Below, one piece after another: positions 30,309 to 41,524 of a stretch of DNA of 64,000 bases. Each line of letters begins with the position of its first letter. Positions within the stretch are counted from its first letter, which is position 1. The DNA lies in NCBI GenBank assembly GCA_005843825.1, contig SZXX01000030.1:46917-110916 (forward strand), in the 5' to 3' direction. Origin of the DNA: Chlorobium sp. (lineage in GTDB: Bacteria; Bacteroidota; Chlorobiia; Chlorobiales; Chlorobiaceae). Both the position numbers and the translations under genes were made by a program. The notes under the pieces were generated by a model. The model worked only from the letters and a program-made list of their open reading frames with translations. It did not search any database and was not told the origin of the DNA.

Positions 30309-32378
30309 ATGTTTAGAAAAAGTCTGCTTCTCACCATTGTTTTCCTGGGAAGTACTGAGTGTCTGATTGCTGCAAATGCTGTTAAATCTGCGCCTGCTGA
30401 AGCAGTTGTTTTATTTAAACCTACCGAGGCAGAGGAAGAGGCCGGCAAATATATCACTCAAAACCTTTTACTGAACCATTTCAGAAAAGTATCGGTCAAT
30501 GACTCTCTTTCACAACAGATATTTAATCGTTACCTCGATAATCTTGATGGCACAAAAAGCTACTTTGTGGCAAGCGAGGTGGAAAGCCTCAGAAAGATTT
30601 TTGTAACCAGGATTGATAAGGAATTTCTTGCAGGAAAAGCAAATTCCGGTTTCGGCATCTACAACTTTTTTCTTAAAAGAGCGAAGGAGAAGATGCGGTT
30701 TATGAGGGCTGCTGCGGATACCATTCATTTCAACTTTTCAATACCTGAAACCATTGACCTCGACCGTAAAGCTGATCCGTGGCCTGCTGACCGCCGCCAG
30801 CTTTATGATCTTTGGAAAAGAGAGTTGAAATATCAGTGGCTTAATCTTAAATATTCAGGCGAAAGCAGCACGACTGTTCGGGGAGCGCTGGAAAAAACGT
30901 TCACAAACCGCCTCAACCTTCTGAACCACCAGAAACCTGATGATGCTTTTCAGGCATACATTTCGGCGGTGACAACCTCCTTTGATCCGCATACGAGCTA
31001 TTTTTCTCCTGACGAGTTTGAAAACTTTCAGATCGACATGAGCCGCTCTCTTGAGGGAATAGGGGCTAAACTGCAGACCGAAAGCGAGTATACCCTTATC
31101 AATGAGGTTATTCCGGGAGGGCCGGTTTTTAAAACCAATCTTTTGAAAAAAGGGGATAAAATTATTGGCGTCGGTCAGGGGCCGACCGGTGAAATAGTTG
31201 ATGTGCTTGGCTGGAGAATCAATGATGTTGTTAAACTCATCCGTGGAAAGAAAGGCACCATTGTTCGTCTTAAGATTCTTCCTGCAAGTCAGGCAGGTCG
31301 TGGACCGGCAAAAATAGTGCAGATCTTGCGGGACAAGGTTGATCTTGAGGAGCAGGCCGCCAAAAAAAGCATCATTCAGGAGGGTGGCAGAAAAATCGGC
31401 GTTATTACCATACCATCGTTTTACCTTGATTTTGAAGCCCAGCAAAGGAATGTCGCTAATTATAACAGCACCAGTCGTGATGTGGCCCGTATTCTGAATG
31501 AACTCAATGCCGAACATGTTGACGGTGTTGTGATTGATCTTCGTGATAATGGAGGCGGTTCGCTTGAAGAGGCTGTTAATGTTACAGGACTCTTTATTAC
31601 ATCAGGGCCTGTAGTGCAGGTCAGTAATGCTACGGGCGGTAAAATGGTGCTCAGGGATGAAGATCGTCGCATACTTTATAATGGACCTCTTGCACTCCTT
31701 GTCAACCGCTACAGCGCTTCAGCGTCTGAAATTTTTGCTGCGGCAATTCAGGATTATGGACGGGGGATTATTGTCGGAGAGAGAACATTTGGAAAGGGGA
31801 CGGTGCAAAGTCTTGTCAAACTGACAAGGCCGTTTACTTTTTTTGGAAAGAAGCCTGAACTTGGAGAGCTGAAGCTGACTATTGCAAAGTTCTACAGGAT
31901 TTCCGGAGGCAGCACCCAGCATAAAGGAGTAGTGCCTGATATTGCCATGCCGTCTTTGATTGATACCACTACTATCGGAGAAGATACCTATACAAGCAGT
32001 CTTCCCTGGAGCACTATTTCAAAGGCATTTTACCGGCCTACTGCAGAGGTCAATCAGGAAGAAATTGGTATGCTGAAGAAAAAATTTCAGGAACGCTCAT
32101 TGAAAAGTCATCAATACCAGGCTTATTTACATGATGTGAATGTTCTTAACCAGATCAGGAAGAAAAAAATGACATCACTTCAGGATGTAGCCTTCAAATC
32201 GGAAATAGATACGATCAAACAGATCGAAAAACAGTGGGCACAGGCTCCCGATTCAGTTAAAAGTCTGAACAAGGATATTCTGATCAACCAGTCAGCGGCG
32301 ATTGTTTCTGATATGGCAGAGCTTAAGTCTATAGAACGTCACACTGTCGTCAGGACATCGTCACCCGTGTTGAATTAA
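30309..32378 (+). CDS. Carboxy-terminal processing protease (Prc/Tsp-like, S41A)
   Basis: PDZ region ([42 protein letters not shown]), [60 protein letters not shown]. Confidence 0.95.
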   Translation: MFRKSLLLTIVFLGSTECLIAANAVKSAPAEAVVLFKPTEAEEEAGKYITQNLLLNHFRKVSVNDSLSQQIFNRYLDNLDGTKSYFVASEVESLRKIFVTRIDKEFLAGKANSGFGIYNFFLKRAKEKMRFMRAAADTIHFNFSIPETIDLDRKADPWPADRRQLYDLWKRELKYQWLNLKYSGESSTTVRGALEKTFTNRLNLLNHQKPDDAFQAYISAVTTSFDPHTSYFSPDEFENFQIDMSRSLEGIGAKLQTESEYTLINEVIPGGPVFKTNLLKKGDKIIGVGQGPTGEIVDVLGWRINDVVKLIRGKKGTIVRLKILPASQAGRGPAKIVQILRDKVDLEEQAAKKSIIQEGGRKIGVITIPSFYLDFEAQQRNVANYNSTSRDVARILNELNAEHVDGVVIDLRDNGGGSLEEAVNVTGLFITSGPVVQVSNATGGKMVLRDEDRRILYNGPLALLVNRYSASASEIFAAAIQDYGRGIIVGERTFGKGTVQSLVKLTRPFTFFGKKPELGELKLTIAKFYRISGGSTQHKGVVPDIAMPSLIDTTTIGEDTYTSSLPWSTISKAFYRPTAEVNQEEIGMLKKKFQERSLKSHQYQAYLHDVNVLNQIRKKKMTSLQDVAFKSEIDTIKQIEKQWAQAPDSVKSLNKDILINQSAAIVSDMAELKSIERHTVVRTSSPVLN

Positions 32379-33757
32379 AGCTGCTTTCTGGCCTCTTCGA
32401 TCTGGTATGCAACCGAGTCAAATGAACAGCTGCCGTGAGTCTTTTTTGAATTCACGCTGCTGTCCGGCTTGAGATAGTCGTAGATGTCCTTTCCGATAAC
32501 GTCTGAAAACTCCCTGAACTTCTCCACAGGAATGTTCGGCAGTGTAACCTCCGAAGCAATGCTCCAGGTGACAATTTTGCCTGTAATGCGGTGAGCATCG
32601 CGGAAAGGGATCTGTTTGCCGACAAGATATTCAGCTATTTCAGTAGCAAGGCTGAGATCCTCTGCAGTCAGTTTAGCAAGTCGTTCCTCTCTCAGCGTCG
32701 TATGTTCCAGCAGTTTGGCAAATATTGTAACACTGGACACGGCGGTTTCAGCGCTGTCGAAGAGTGGCGGTTTATCTTCCTGCATATCGCGGTTGTAGGA
32801 GAGCGGAAGGCCTTTCATGATGGTGAGCATCGAAACCAGGTTTCCGTACACCCGTCCTGTTTTACCCCTTACAAGCTCTGCAATATCGGCATTCTTTTTT
32901 TGCGGCATGATGGACGATCCTGTAGCGAATGCATCACTGATGTTCAGGTAGCCGAATTCGTAGGAGCTCCAGAGGATGAGATCCTCGGCAAAGCGCGAGA
33001 GATGCATCATGATCATGGAGCAGTCGGAGATAAATTCAATCACGATATCGCGGTCGCTCACAGCATCAATACTGTTTGAAAAAAGATCATCGAAACCAAG
33101 CAGTACGGCGGTTCTCTCGGCATTGAGCGGAAGAGTGCTGCCTGCAAATGCTGCTGCTCCAAGCGGAGAGATATTCACCCGTTTCAAGAGGTCGGCGAGG
33201 CGCTGACGGTCACGCAGAAACATGTTGAAATAGGCAAGGTAGTAGTGGCCGGCGGATATTGGCTGGGCACGCTGCAGGTGGGTATAGCCAAAGATGATGG
33301 TCTGGCGGTATGTTTCTGCTTTTTCAACAAGCACCTTCAAAAGGGTTCCAAGCGCTTCCTGGAGTTCGCCAATCTGGCGGCGCATATAGAGGCGGGTATC
33401 GGTAGCAACCTGATCGTTTCGGCTCCTGCCGGAATGAAGCTTGCCGGCTGCGGCTCCTATTTTTTCCTTAAGCCGGTTTTCAATAACCGTATGGATATCC
33501 TCATCTTCCCAGTGCGGTACAAGTTTACCGCTGGTGAGTTCCTCCTCAATTTCACGCAGTCCGTCAATGATCTGGCGAGCCTCATCGTTGCTGACAATGT
33601 TTTCTTCAGCAAGCATTGTGACGTGGGCTATTGAGCCTTGTATATCCTCGCGATAGAGTTTTTTATCGACATGAACCGAAGAAGAATAGAACAGTGCATC
33701 CTGATCAAAAGGCTCTGAAAAGCGGCTCTGCCAGAGCAGTTCTTTTTTCTTGGTCAT
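32375..33757 (-). CDS. argH: Argininosuccinate lyase
   Basis: [65 protein letters not shown]. Start MTKKKELLW at 33757 preferred over 33856. Confidence 0.96.
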   Translation of the reverse strand: MTKKKELLWQSRFSEPFDQDALFYSSSVHVDKKLYREDIQGSIAHVTMLAEENIVSNDEARQIIDGLREIEEELTSGKLVPHWEDEDIHTVIENRLKEKIGAAAGKLHSGRSRNDQVATDTRLYMRRQIGELQEALGTLLKVLVEKAETYRQTIIFGYTHLQRAQPISAGHYYLAYFNMFLRDRQRLADLLKRVNISPLGAAAFAGSTLPLNAERTAVLLGFDDLFSNSIDAVSDRDIVIEFISDCSMIMMHLSRFAEDLILWSSYEFGYLNISDAFATGSSIMPQKKNADIAELVRGKTGRVYGNLVSMLTIMKGLPLSYNRDMQEDKPPLFDSAETAVSSVTIFAKLLEHTTLREERLAKLTAEDLSLATEIAEYLVGKQIPFRDAHRITGKIVTWSIASEVTLPNIPVEKFREFSDVIGKDIYDYLKPDSSVNSKKTHGSCSFDSVAYQIEEARKQL

Positions 33758-34013
33758 AAGAGGTAGTGGTTGTTGAGCGTATTGGTGTAATGAAACTTGC
33801 AGGAAAATAATAAAATCAAAGAGAAAAAGAGGCCTCCTGGTGGTGATGAAGAGCAATATTCTTCAAGATGCCGGCCAGGAAGAGCAAGAAAGGTATTGCT
33901 TTATATCTGGCTGACAATGAAAAAGGGAATTCGTTGAACTGATTTTTTAAGAATGGTGTTCAACAAGTACAATGAGTCGATCCGAAACAAACCATAGAAG
34001 GACAATTTCATAC

Positions 34014-34712
34014 ATGATAACCATTCGAAAATCTTCAGAGCGTGGACACTTTGACCATGGCTGGCTCAATACATACCATACGTTTTCTTTTGCCGGTTAT
34101 TACGACGAGAAATATGTGAGTTTTGGAGCATTAAGGGTTATTAACGAGGATCGGGTTCAACCGGGCCAAGGGTTTTCAACCCATCCTCATCACGACATGG
34201 AGATCATCACCTGCGTCATGGAAGGTGCTCTTGCTCATAAGGACAGCATGGGTAATAGTTCGGTCATCCGTGCAGGCGAGGTACAGCGGATGACTGCCGG
34301 TACAGGAATAACGCATAGCGAATTCAACAACTCATCAACCGGGTTGGTTCACTTTTTCCAGATATGGATTGTTCCGGAAGAAGCCGGACTGACTCCGGCC
34401 TATGAGCAGGTATTATTTACTCCTGAAGAGAACAGAGGGGTTCTATGTCTCATTGCTTCCCGTGATGGTCGTAACGGCTCCTTAACCATCCATAGAGATA
34501 TCAGCCTTTACTCTGCCGTGCTTGCTCCTGATCAGGAGATTATTTACAATATTGCACCAGAACGCAGTGTGTGGCTGCAGGTTGTTCGAGGCAGGTTATT
34601 ATTAAATGACTATTTACTCGATGAGGGTGATGGTGCTGCCGTAACTGATGAAGAGCTGCTCAGTATCAGTGCAGAAGAGAGTGCAGAAATTCTGCTTTTC
34701 GATCTCGACTGA
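34014..34712 (+). CDS. Pirin-family protein
   Basis: ERGHFDHGWLNTYHTFSFAGYYD; GFSTHPHHDMEIITCVMEGALAHKDSMGN; EVQRMTAGTGITHSEFN. Confidence 0.95.
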   Translation: MITIRKSSERGHFDHGWLNTYHTFSFAGYYDEKYVSFGALRVINEDRVQPGQGFSTHPHHDMEIITCVMEGALAHKDSMGNSSVIRAGEVQRMTAGTGITHSEFNNSSTGLVHFFQIWIVPEEAGLTPAYEQVLFTPEENRGVLCLIASRDGRNGSLTIHRDISLYSAVLAPDQEIIYNIAPERSVWLQVVRGRLLLNDYLLDEGDGAAVTDEELLSISAEESAEILLFDLD

Positions 34713-34725
34713 TCCGAATGCGTTT

Positions 34726-35064
34726 TCAGGCTTTCTTGACGAATTCCGACTTCAATTCCATAGATCCGAAACCCTCGATTTTGCAATCGATGTCATGGTC
34801 GCCGTCGATGAGACGGATGTTCCTTACCTTCGTGCCGCCCTTCAGAACCGATGACGCTCCCTTGACCTTGAGGTCCTTGATCACCGTCACGGTATCGCCA
34901 TCCTGCAATATATTGCCATGCGCATCCTTCCAGACGCGTTTTTTTTCTAACTCAGGTTCTGCAGCGCTGCTCCATTCGTAGGCACACTCAGGGCATGTCA
35001 GGAGCGTGCCGACTTCGTAAGTGTATTCCGAGTTGCATTTCGGGCAGTTTGGCAAGGTGCTCAT
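34726..35064 (-). CDS. YjdM/PhnA-family zinc-ribbon protein
   Basis: [97 protein letters not shown]. Confidence 0.94.
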   Translation of the reverse strand: MSTLPNCPKCNSEYTYEVGTLLTCPECAYEWSSAAEPELEKKRVWKDAHGNILQDGDTVTVIKDLKVKGASSVLKGGTKVRNIRLIDGDHDIDCKIEGFGSMELKSEFVKKA

Positions 35065-35361
35065 GATTTTCCTTTTTCAAGATTTTTCGGGAAAGATTTT
35101 CGCGATAAAATAATGATTTACTGCAATGCTCCTACTAAAAAGATTCAGCGCATCCTTAACAAAGCAAGCTCTAATCTCAAATTAATGCGCAGGTTGCGCC
35201 TGCTCTGCCTGATAACCCTGAATAGCAGAAACCCGGTGGTGCACAATTCTTTATCTTTGAAATATATAATGCGTATAGTAGATTCAAGTATTGATTATGT
35301 ATTTAATATATGCCAGTGCCTATGTTCCTGTGAAGACCTGTCTATTTAATATCTAAATACG

Positions 35362-36117
35362 ATGAACATGAAAAAGATTACATCATTACTGGCTTTACTA
35401 TCTACCGGGCTTTTGATGTCAACTCCGGCATATGCCGTTGGGCATTACGTCAGTGGAAGCATCGGCATCCCTGCCTATCAGGATTTGAATTCAACCTACT
35501 CATTCTACGATTCTCCAACTGTTAATCTGGCTCGGGATACAAATATATCACTCAATTCCGGAGTGTTGCTCTTTGGTGCGCTCGGTATTGATTATGGAAC
35601 TATCCGTATTGAAGGCGAGCTGGGCTACCAGACATTCAGTTTTGACAAGATTAAGGTGCATTCAACAGGTATTGGCAATACACCTGCCAATATAGTTTCC
35701 CAATATGTTTATAACACCTCAGGGACAGCATTCAATGAAACATCAACATTCGGGTTAACAGGGAAAGGAAATGTCACTTCGCTTATGGCAAATGCTTACT
35801 ATGACATCCCTGTCGGAGGATGCATCAAGCCTTTTGTAACCGCTGGTGCCGGCGTGGCCCAGGTTCGCTATGTTGATTATAACACTAGTAGCCTTCCGAA
35901 TCCCGATTACAGTAACGTGTTAAACCGATATAGCGAGAACGCGACGGCGTTTGCCTATCAGCTTGGTGCTGGTATTGCAGTTCCAGTGAGCAGGAACGTG
36001 ACACTTGATGCCCGTTATCGCTACTTTACGACAGCTCGTTATAATATGCAGAGTTTTGGTGGAGATACTTCCTTGCAAAATCACCAGTTCCTTGTTAACG
36101 TGCGGGTCGGGATCTGA
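35362..36117 (+). CDS. Outer membrane beta-barrel protein
   Basis: Signal peptide (LLMSTPAYAVG), beta-strand-rich, ARYRYFTTARY...HQFLVNVRVGI C-terminus typical of OmpA/OprD-like barrels. Confidence 0.75.
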   Translation: MNMKKITSLLALLSTGLLMSTPAYAVGHYVSGSIGIPAYQDLNSTYSFYDSPTVNLARDTNISLNSGVLLFGALGIDYGTIRIEGELGYQTFSFDKIKVHSTGIGNTPANIVSQYVYNTSGTAFNETSTFGLTGKGNVTSLMANAYYDIPVGGCIKPFVTAGAGVAQVRYVDYNTSSLPNPDYSNVLNRYSENATAFAYQLGAGIAVPVSRNVTLDARYRYFTTARYNMQSFGGDTSLQNHQFLVNVRVGI

Positions 36118-36250
36118 CGTAGATCGCTTTATAGCCAGACAATCAACAATGCTGAGGTGCTTGAACTGATAAGGCAATTGCCCTATTGGTAAAGTGTTTG
36201 TTTGGGGGAAAGGGGGAAACAGGGTGGAGGTATCGTGTAATCGGACTGGA

Positions 36251-36424
36251 CTACATGCTTATTGAGGATGACGCAGTTTCGAGCTCATCCGTTGTAAACT
36301 CGTATCCTTCTCGCTGGATAAAAGCCATCTTTGTCTCAGAATCCTCCATCCTAAGTACAGCTCCATTAAACTCTTCGTCATTCTTCATTCTTTCGAGGAA
36401 TGCCTTGGCGTGTTCCTGTGACAT
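36251..36424 (-). CDS. Stand-alone Nif11-domain small protein (57 aa), not in the supplied ORF track
   Basis: Own translation of the minus strand: MSQEHAKAFLERMKNDEEFNGAVLRMEDSETKMAFIQREGYEFTTDELETASSSISM*. Preceded by AAAGGAACTACCC-ATG (Shine-Dalgarno-like). Matches the Nif11 pattern (FLxRmxxDeeF...GYeFTxdEL). Confidence 0.85.
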   Translation of the reverse strand: MSQEHAKAFLERMKNDEEFNGAVLRMEDSETKMAFIQREGYEFTTDELETASSSISM

Positions 36425-36801
36425 GGGTAGTTCCTTTGGTTATGTTAGGGTAATTGTGTCAATAAATTCTCTTGAGCTACTATAAAATTGAGTGAGTATA
36501 GCAATAAATTGCAGCATCGTCAACCTTATCTGCTTCAGCCAATTAAATAACTCACTTTTTATTCTGCCTTGAGGCGGCTTGTGTTGATAGGCCAACTGCC
36601 GGCCGGCACCATTTGCGGCGATGTTTATGGGCCGGATATCAAGGCAGGAGAAAATTGCCTGGCAGCAGGCGAGATGCATTACTATTTGGAAAATAATTAA
36701 TATATTAAAAGCTTAGATCAAGCATAGTTATGTATACCTCTGCCCCCCTTTAGGCTGGCATTTCATATGAATTGACTTAAATAAGCAATTTAACCACCCC
36801 C

Positions 36802-39258
36802 ATGGCCCAAAAAGTGCACAGCAATAATCTACAAACTCCAGTAGGGTTATGTTCTCTTGCCGAAGAGGGCACTAAAAAACATATAGCCACTAGTCGATCC
36901 CGTCTCAGCACTACCTCCTCACCCGAAGAAATGCTCAGGCTTGTTCATGAGCTCGAGGCTCATAAGATCAAGCTTGAAATGCAGGAGCAAGAACTGGCCC
37001 GGACCAGGCATGAGCTGGAGGATAGTATCAACATGTACGCTGAACTTTATGACTTTGCGCCAGTAGGGTATTTGACTTTGGGCCGTGATAGTAAGATTCA
37101 GCAGGCAAACCTGACTGCAGCCAAGCTGCTTGGAGTTGATCGCTCCCGTTTACTTGGGGTGAAATTCACACAATTTGTTGTTCCCGATGACTATCGGGTA
37201 ATTGATACACTGCTCGAAACAGTACTCACAAGGAGATCACCTGCTATCTGCGAGGTCAAGCTTTTGGCCGGCGTTTCTCAGGGATCCCGGATTCACCCGG
37301 GTCACTTTAGCCGTAAGATTCGTATTGAAGCTGGAGTAAGTGATACATCTCATGAATGCAGGATAATTTTCTCGGATATTACCGCTCTTAAGGTTGCTGA
37401 AGAAGGTTTACTCAAGAGTGAGCGTAACTTTCTTTCCCTTACGGAACAAATGGCAGATGAGGTATTTGTCATCAACTCTGGCGGGACATTAAGCTATGTT
37501 TCACCAGTTGTTGAACAGCTTTTCGGCTATCTGCCACCTGAGGTCATCGGCCACTCCTTTACCGACTACATGCAGGAAGAAGATAGAAATTGCGCCTTAA
37601 AGGTATTCAACAACACTCTGCAGCATAAAACAACGAATCAGACGTTCGAAGTCAGGTTAAAGAGAAAAGACGGTTCGCTCTTTGACGGAGAAATTCGTAT
37701 GCAATATTATCAGGATCAGAAGATCTCCGGAGTGATCGGCTTGATCCGTGATGTCACTGATCGCAATCAGGCCGAAAAGGCGTTGAAAGAAAGTGAGAGG
37801 ATGTTCAGAAAACTCTTCGAAAATCACTCGGCTGTCATGTTTGTCATTGACCCCTATACCGCCGACGTCCTTGATGCTAATCAGGCCGCTGCTGATTTTT
37901 ATGGCTGGTCAGTTGAAGAACTCAAGCAGATGAACTTCCAGCAGGTCGCTGACGTTCCGATGCAAGTGTTAAACAGCCACTTTAAAAAAATAATAGCTTC
38001 AGAGCAAAAGCGCTTTGTCCTGGGTCATAAAAAGAAAGACGGCTCTTTATGTGACGTGGAGGTGTTCAGCAACCTGATTGAGATTGAGGAGAAACAGATT
38101 CTCTATTCTATTATTCATGATATCACAGAGAATAAGCGGGCTGCAGAAGAGAGCGACCGCTTGAAGTCAGCGTTTATCTGCAATATCAGCCATGAGATAC
38201 GCACTCCCATGAACGGTATTATGGGTTTTTCAGAACTGCTCAAAAACCCTCATCTCACAGGGGAGGAACAGACTCAGTATCTTGGCATTATTCAACAGAG
38301 CGGCGAGCGCATGCTGACTCTGATTGATGACCTCATGGATATCTCAAAAATTGATGCCAAAGAGGTTAAACTGCAGATAACCGAAACTCCTCTCAATCAG
38401 CTCTTGCGTGATCTTTTAGCGTTATTCAAGCAGGAGAGCGATAAAAAAGGATTACGTTTATCCCTGACTATAGCCCTTTCCGACGAGCAGAGTATCATCG
38501 ACACAGATAGTCTCAAGCTCAAGCAGGTTTTGACCAACCTGATCCAGAATGCGATGAAATTCACCTCCAAGGGCGGGATTGATTTTGGTTATACCGTGGA
38601 ATCCAATCTACTCGAATTTTATGTCATCGATTCCGGAATAGGTATTCCCGCCGGCAAAAAAGAGAAGATGTTTGAGCGCTTTCACCAGGCAGACAACTCT
38701 CTCACCCGCAATCATGAAGGATCAGGTTTGGGATTGAGTATTTCCAAGGCATTCGTTGAGATGATGGGTGGTACTATCAAGGTCGAATCGGTCGAGGGCG
38801 CAGGAAGTAATTTTTCTTTTACGATGCCTTATCACCCTGTCCGCAAGCATGAAATTGTTGAGCATACCGCTGTGGATACAGCTTTGGCCAAACCGGCTCT
38901 CTGCATTCTCATAGCTGAAGATGATGCAACAAGCACCCTGCTGCTTCAAAGTATTTTGAAAGGCCAGAATATAACCATTCTATTTGCCGAAAACGGCTGG
39001 GAGGCAGTTGAGCTCGTTCAGCACCACCCTGAAATCAACCTGGTGCTTATGGATATTAAAATGCCGGTCATGAATGGGTATGAGGCAACCCGACTCATCA
39101 AACAGCATCGTCCTCTCCTGCCAGTTATAGCCCAGTCAGCTTTTACAGCCATAGAAGAAAAGCAAAAAGCTAAAGAGGCCGGGTGCGATTCCTTTCTTAC
39201 CAAGCCCATTAACAGCAGTGATCTGCTCGAACACTTGCAGGCTCTGCTGAGCTGGTAA
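36802..39258 (+). CDS. PAS-domain hybrid sensor histidine kinase with receiver
   Basis: Multiple PAS segments, NISHEIRTPMNGIMGFSELLKNP, NAMKFT, GLGLSISKAF, receiver LIAEDDATST...LVLMDIKMPVMNGYEAT...TKPINSSD. Confidence 0.95.
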   Translation: MAQKVHSNNLQTPVGLCSLAEEGTKKHIATSRSRLSTTSSPEEMLRLVHELEAHKIKLEMQEQELARTRHELEDSINMYAELYDFAPVGYLTLGRDSKIQQANLTAAKLLGVDRSRLLGVKFTQFVVPDDYRVIDTLLETVLTRRSPAICEVKLLAGVSQGSRIHPGHFSRKIRIEAGVSDTSHECRIIFSDITALKVAEEGLLKSERNFLSLTEQMADEVFVINSGGTLSYVSPVVEQLFGYLPPEVIGHSFTDYMQEEDRNCALKVFNNTLQHKTTNQTFEVRLKRKDGSLFDGEIRMQYYQDQKISGVIGLIRDVTDRNQAEKALKESERMFRKLFENHSAVMFVIDPYTADVLDANQAAADFYGWSVEELKQMNFQQVADVPMQVLNSHFKKIIASEQKRFVLGHKKKDGSLCDVEVFSNLIEIEEKQILYSIIHDITENKRAAEESDRLKSAFICNISHEIRTPMNGIMGFSELLKNPHLTGEEQTQYLGIIQQSGERMLTLIDDLMDISKIDAKEVKLQITETPLNQLLRDLLALFKQESDKKGLRLSLTIALSDEQSIIDTDSLKLKQVLTNLIQNAMKFTSKGGIDFGYTVESNLLEFYVIDSGIGIPAGKKEKMFERFHQADNSLTRNHEGSGLGLSISKAFVEMMGGTIKVESVEGAGSNFSFTMPYHPVRKHEIVEHTAVDTALAKPALCILIAEDDATSTLLLQSILKGQNITILFAENGWEAVELVQHHPEINLVLMDIKMPVMNGYEATRLIKQHRPLLPVIAQSAFTAIEEKQKAKEAGCDSFLTKPINSSDLLEHLQALLSW

Positions 39259-39480
39259 GCCGCAGTGTTCAAATGCATAATGACAGCGTCTTAATCAGGC
39301 TTACAGAAGAGAAACGGTTTATTGCACATCTTATCGTTTTCGATACGATTGCGAAATTTATTGGTCAACAATTTCTTGTGTTAACAAAAAATAAATTAAT
39401 AAATTACTGAAAGGGGTGTTTATAATTCCCTCCTTCCTTCAAGAAAGGAGTCAATTAGATTCTTTCATCTCTCTATTATT

Positions 39481-41016
39481 TTGAATTTCGACCCTCCACC
39501 CCCAATGGATCAGCTTACAAAATCAAGTGCTTATTTAGATCAAGTTCCCGCTATTATCATTGTTACCGATTCTTTTGGTGATATAGAATATGTGAGCCCT
39601 CTTTTTACTGAGCATACTGGATATTCTAATGATGAAGTGACCGGCAAAAATCCTCGTTTTCTCCAGTCAGGACTTATGCCTAAAGCTGTGTATGAAAATC
39701 TCTGGCAAACAATTCTTTCGGGCAGGGTGTGGCGTGGAGAGTTGCAGAACAAAAAGAAAACCGGTGAACTCTTTTGGGAGAAAGCAGTTATTTCAGGCAT
39801 TCAGAATGATGGTGTGATTACCAATTTTTTGGCGATAAAAGAGGACATCACAGCTGAAAAGCAACTCAGGGATGAGCTGATTGCCTCTAAAAGTCTTGCA
39901 GAAGAGAGAGACCGATTGAAATCCAGGTTTCTCCACAATATCAGCCATGAGATCCGCACCCCGATGAATGGTATTCTCGGTTTTGCACATCTCCTGAAAA
40001 ACCCTCATTTATCAAAAGAGGATATGTTTTTATATACTGATATTATACGTATGAGCGGGGAGCGTTTATTGAATCTCGTAGACAATTATACTCTTATTTC
40101 CTCTATTGAAGCCGATGAGATGAAGGTGCAGATAACCCCAACATCGATTAATGAACTGTTGCGTGATCTCTATGCAACATTCAATCCTGAAATGATCAAT
40201 AAAGGATTGCTTTTTAATTATAGCATCTCTCTCTCTGAAGACGAAAGCGTCATTGAAACCGATGGTGGCAAGCTCTCCCGGATATTGACCAACCTGATCC
40301 AGAATGCACTTAAATTCACCAGTAACGGGAAGGTTGACTTCGGCTATACCAGAAAAGCAGATTTTCTGGAGTTTTATGTCAGCGATTCCGGAATAGGTAT
40401 TCCTGAGGACCAAACAGAAAATATTTTCAAACCCTTTTACAGTATTGACAGCATCTTGTCCAGTGGCGACGACGGGGGGGGGCTGGGGTTGGCCATTACC
40501 AAGGGATTTGTTGAAATTCTTGGAGGTTCAATACGGGTCAATTCAGTTGAGGGAGCCGGGAGTAACTTTGTATTCAGCATACCTTACTGCCCGGTAAATA
40601 CGATATCTCATCTGCTTTTGACGACCAAAACGGATGAATTTTTTCCACGTTCACCTCTCTGCATTCTTTTAGTCGAAGATGATTCAACCAGCACACTTCT
40701 GCTCGAACAGATGCTTAAAGGCGAGAATATTACTTTCCTTTATGCCAAAAACGGCTTTGAAGCAGTTGAACTCGTCGAGCATCATCCTGAGATCAGTCTG
40801 GTGCTGATGGATATTAAAATGCCGATCATGAATGGGTATGATGCAACCAGGCGCATCAAAGAGCAACGGCCTCAGTTGCCAGTTATAGCCCAGACTGCAT
40901 TTACTGCCAAGGAGGAAAGGGAAAGAGCCATTCAAGCCGGGTGTAACGGCTTTATCACCAAGCCAATCAAGAAAAGCGAACTGCTCGAACTTATGAAGGA
41001 ACTGATTCTCAATTAA
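39481..41016 (+). CDS. PAS-domain hybrid sensor histidine kinase with receiver
   Basis: PAS (AIIIVTDSFGDIEYVSPLFTEHTGYSNDEV), NISHEIRTPMNGILGFAHLLKNP, GGGLGLAITKGF, receiver LLVEDDSTST...LMDIKMPIMNGYDAT. ATG at 39505 is an alternative start to TTG 39481. Confidence 0.93.
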   Translation: MNFDPPPPMDQLTKSSAYLDQVPAIIIVTDSFGDIEYVSPLFTEHTGYSNDEVTGKNPRFLQSGLMPKAVYENLWQTILSGRVWRGELQNKKKTGELFWEKAVISGIQNDGVITNFLAIKEDITAEKQLRDELIASKSLAEERDRLKSRFLHNISHEIRTPMNGILGFAHLLKNPHLSKEDMFLYTDIIRMSGERLLNLVDNYTLISSIEADEMKVQITPTSINELLRDLYATFNPEMINKGLLFNYSISLSEDESVIETDGGKLSRILTNLIQNALKFTSNGKVDFGYTRKADFLEFYVSDSGIGIPEDQTENIFKPFYSIDSILSSGDDGGGLGLAITKGFVEILGGSIRVNSVEGAGSNFVFSIPYCPVNTISHLLLTTKTDEFFPRSPLCILLVEDDSTSTLLLEQMLKGENITFLYAKNGFEAVELVEHHPEISLVLMDIKMPIMNGYDATRRIKEQRPQLPVIAQTAFTAKEERERAIQAGCNGFITKPIKKSELLELMKELILN

Positions 41017-41086
41017 ACAGTGAATCTTTCCTTGGAGGGGTGCAATCTCTCATTGCTTCAGCAGTCACTTATGATGAATTGGAAAA

Positions 41087-41278
41087 TCAATTGCCAGCGT
41101 GTTCATGCCCTTGATTCTGCCCTTGTGCCTGGCTTTGTCCATGATCCTGGTGTTGCTGCCGGGCACCCATAATCTCATACCTGTCGCTTTCATGTCTTCT
41201 TCTATCGGGTCTGCCGCTTTCATCCCAGGCGCAGCCTGCGAATAAGAAAATCATTGCGTAGATAATCATCTTTTTCAT
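41087..41278 (-). CDS. Small His/Gln-rich lipoprotein
   Basis: MKKMIIYAMIFLFAGCAWDESGRPDRRRHESDRYEIMGARQQHQDHGQSQAQGQNQGHEHAGN; lipobox LFAGC; AAAGGAG upstream of ATG. Confidence 0.6.
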   Translation of the reverse strand: MKKMIIYAMIFLFAGCAWDESGRPDRRRHESDRYEIMGARQQHQDHGQSQAQGQNQGHEHAGN

Positions 41279-41524
41279 TCGCATCTCCTTTAAAGCGTTC
41301 TCGATAACAAAACCATGCAAGGCATAAGGCCTCGATGGATTAATAGCGATGGATTCTATCTGAATAAATATATATATTTATCCTGCTTAATATGAGCACT
41401 CATCTCGATCAAGATATATTGAGAGTCCATCTCTCTAACACCTGCCTCTTAGCCCGCAATGGGATACATTGGTGCAGTGATACTTGTTCAGTGTACAATT
41501 GAATAATTTAAACGGAGATTGGGC

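Noticed and set aside
30855-31517. 220-aa minus-strand ORF
   Set aside because: Antisense to the clear carboxy-terminal protease gene.
36440-36679. 79-aa minus-strand ORF (MHLACCQAIFSCLDIRPINIAANGAG...) as a transposase remnant
   Set aside because: No transposase motif could be supported; left as unexplained intergenic sequence.
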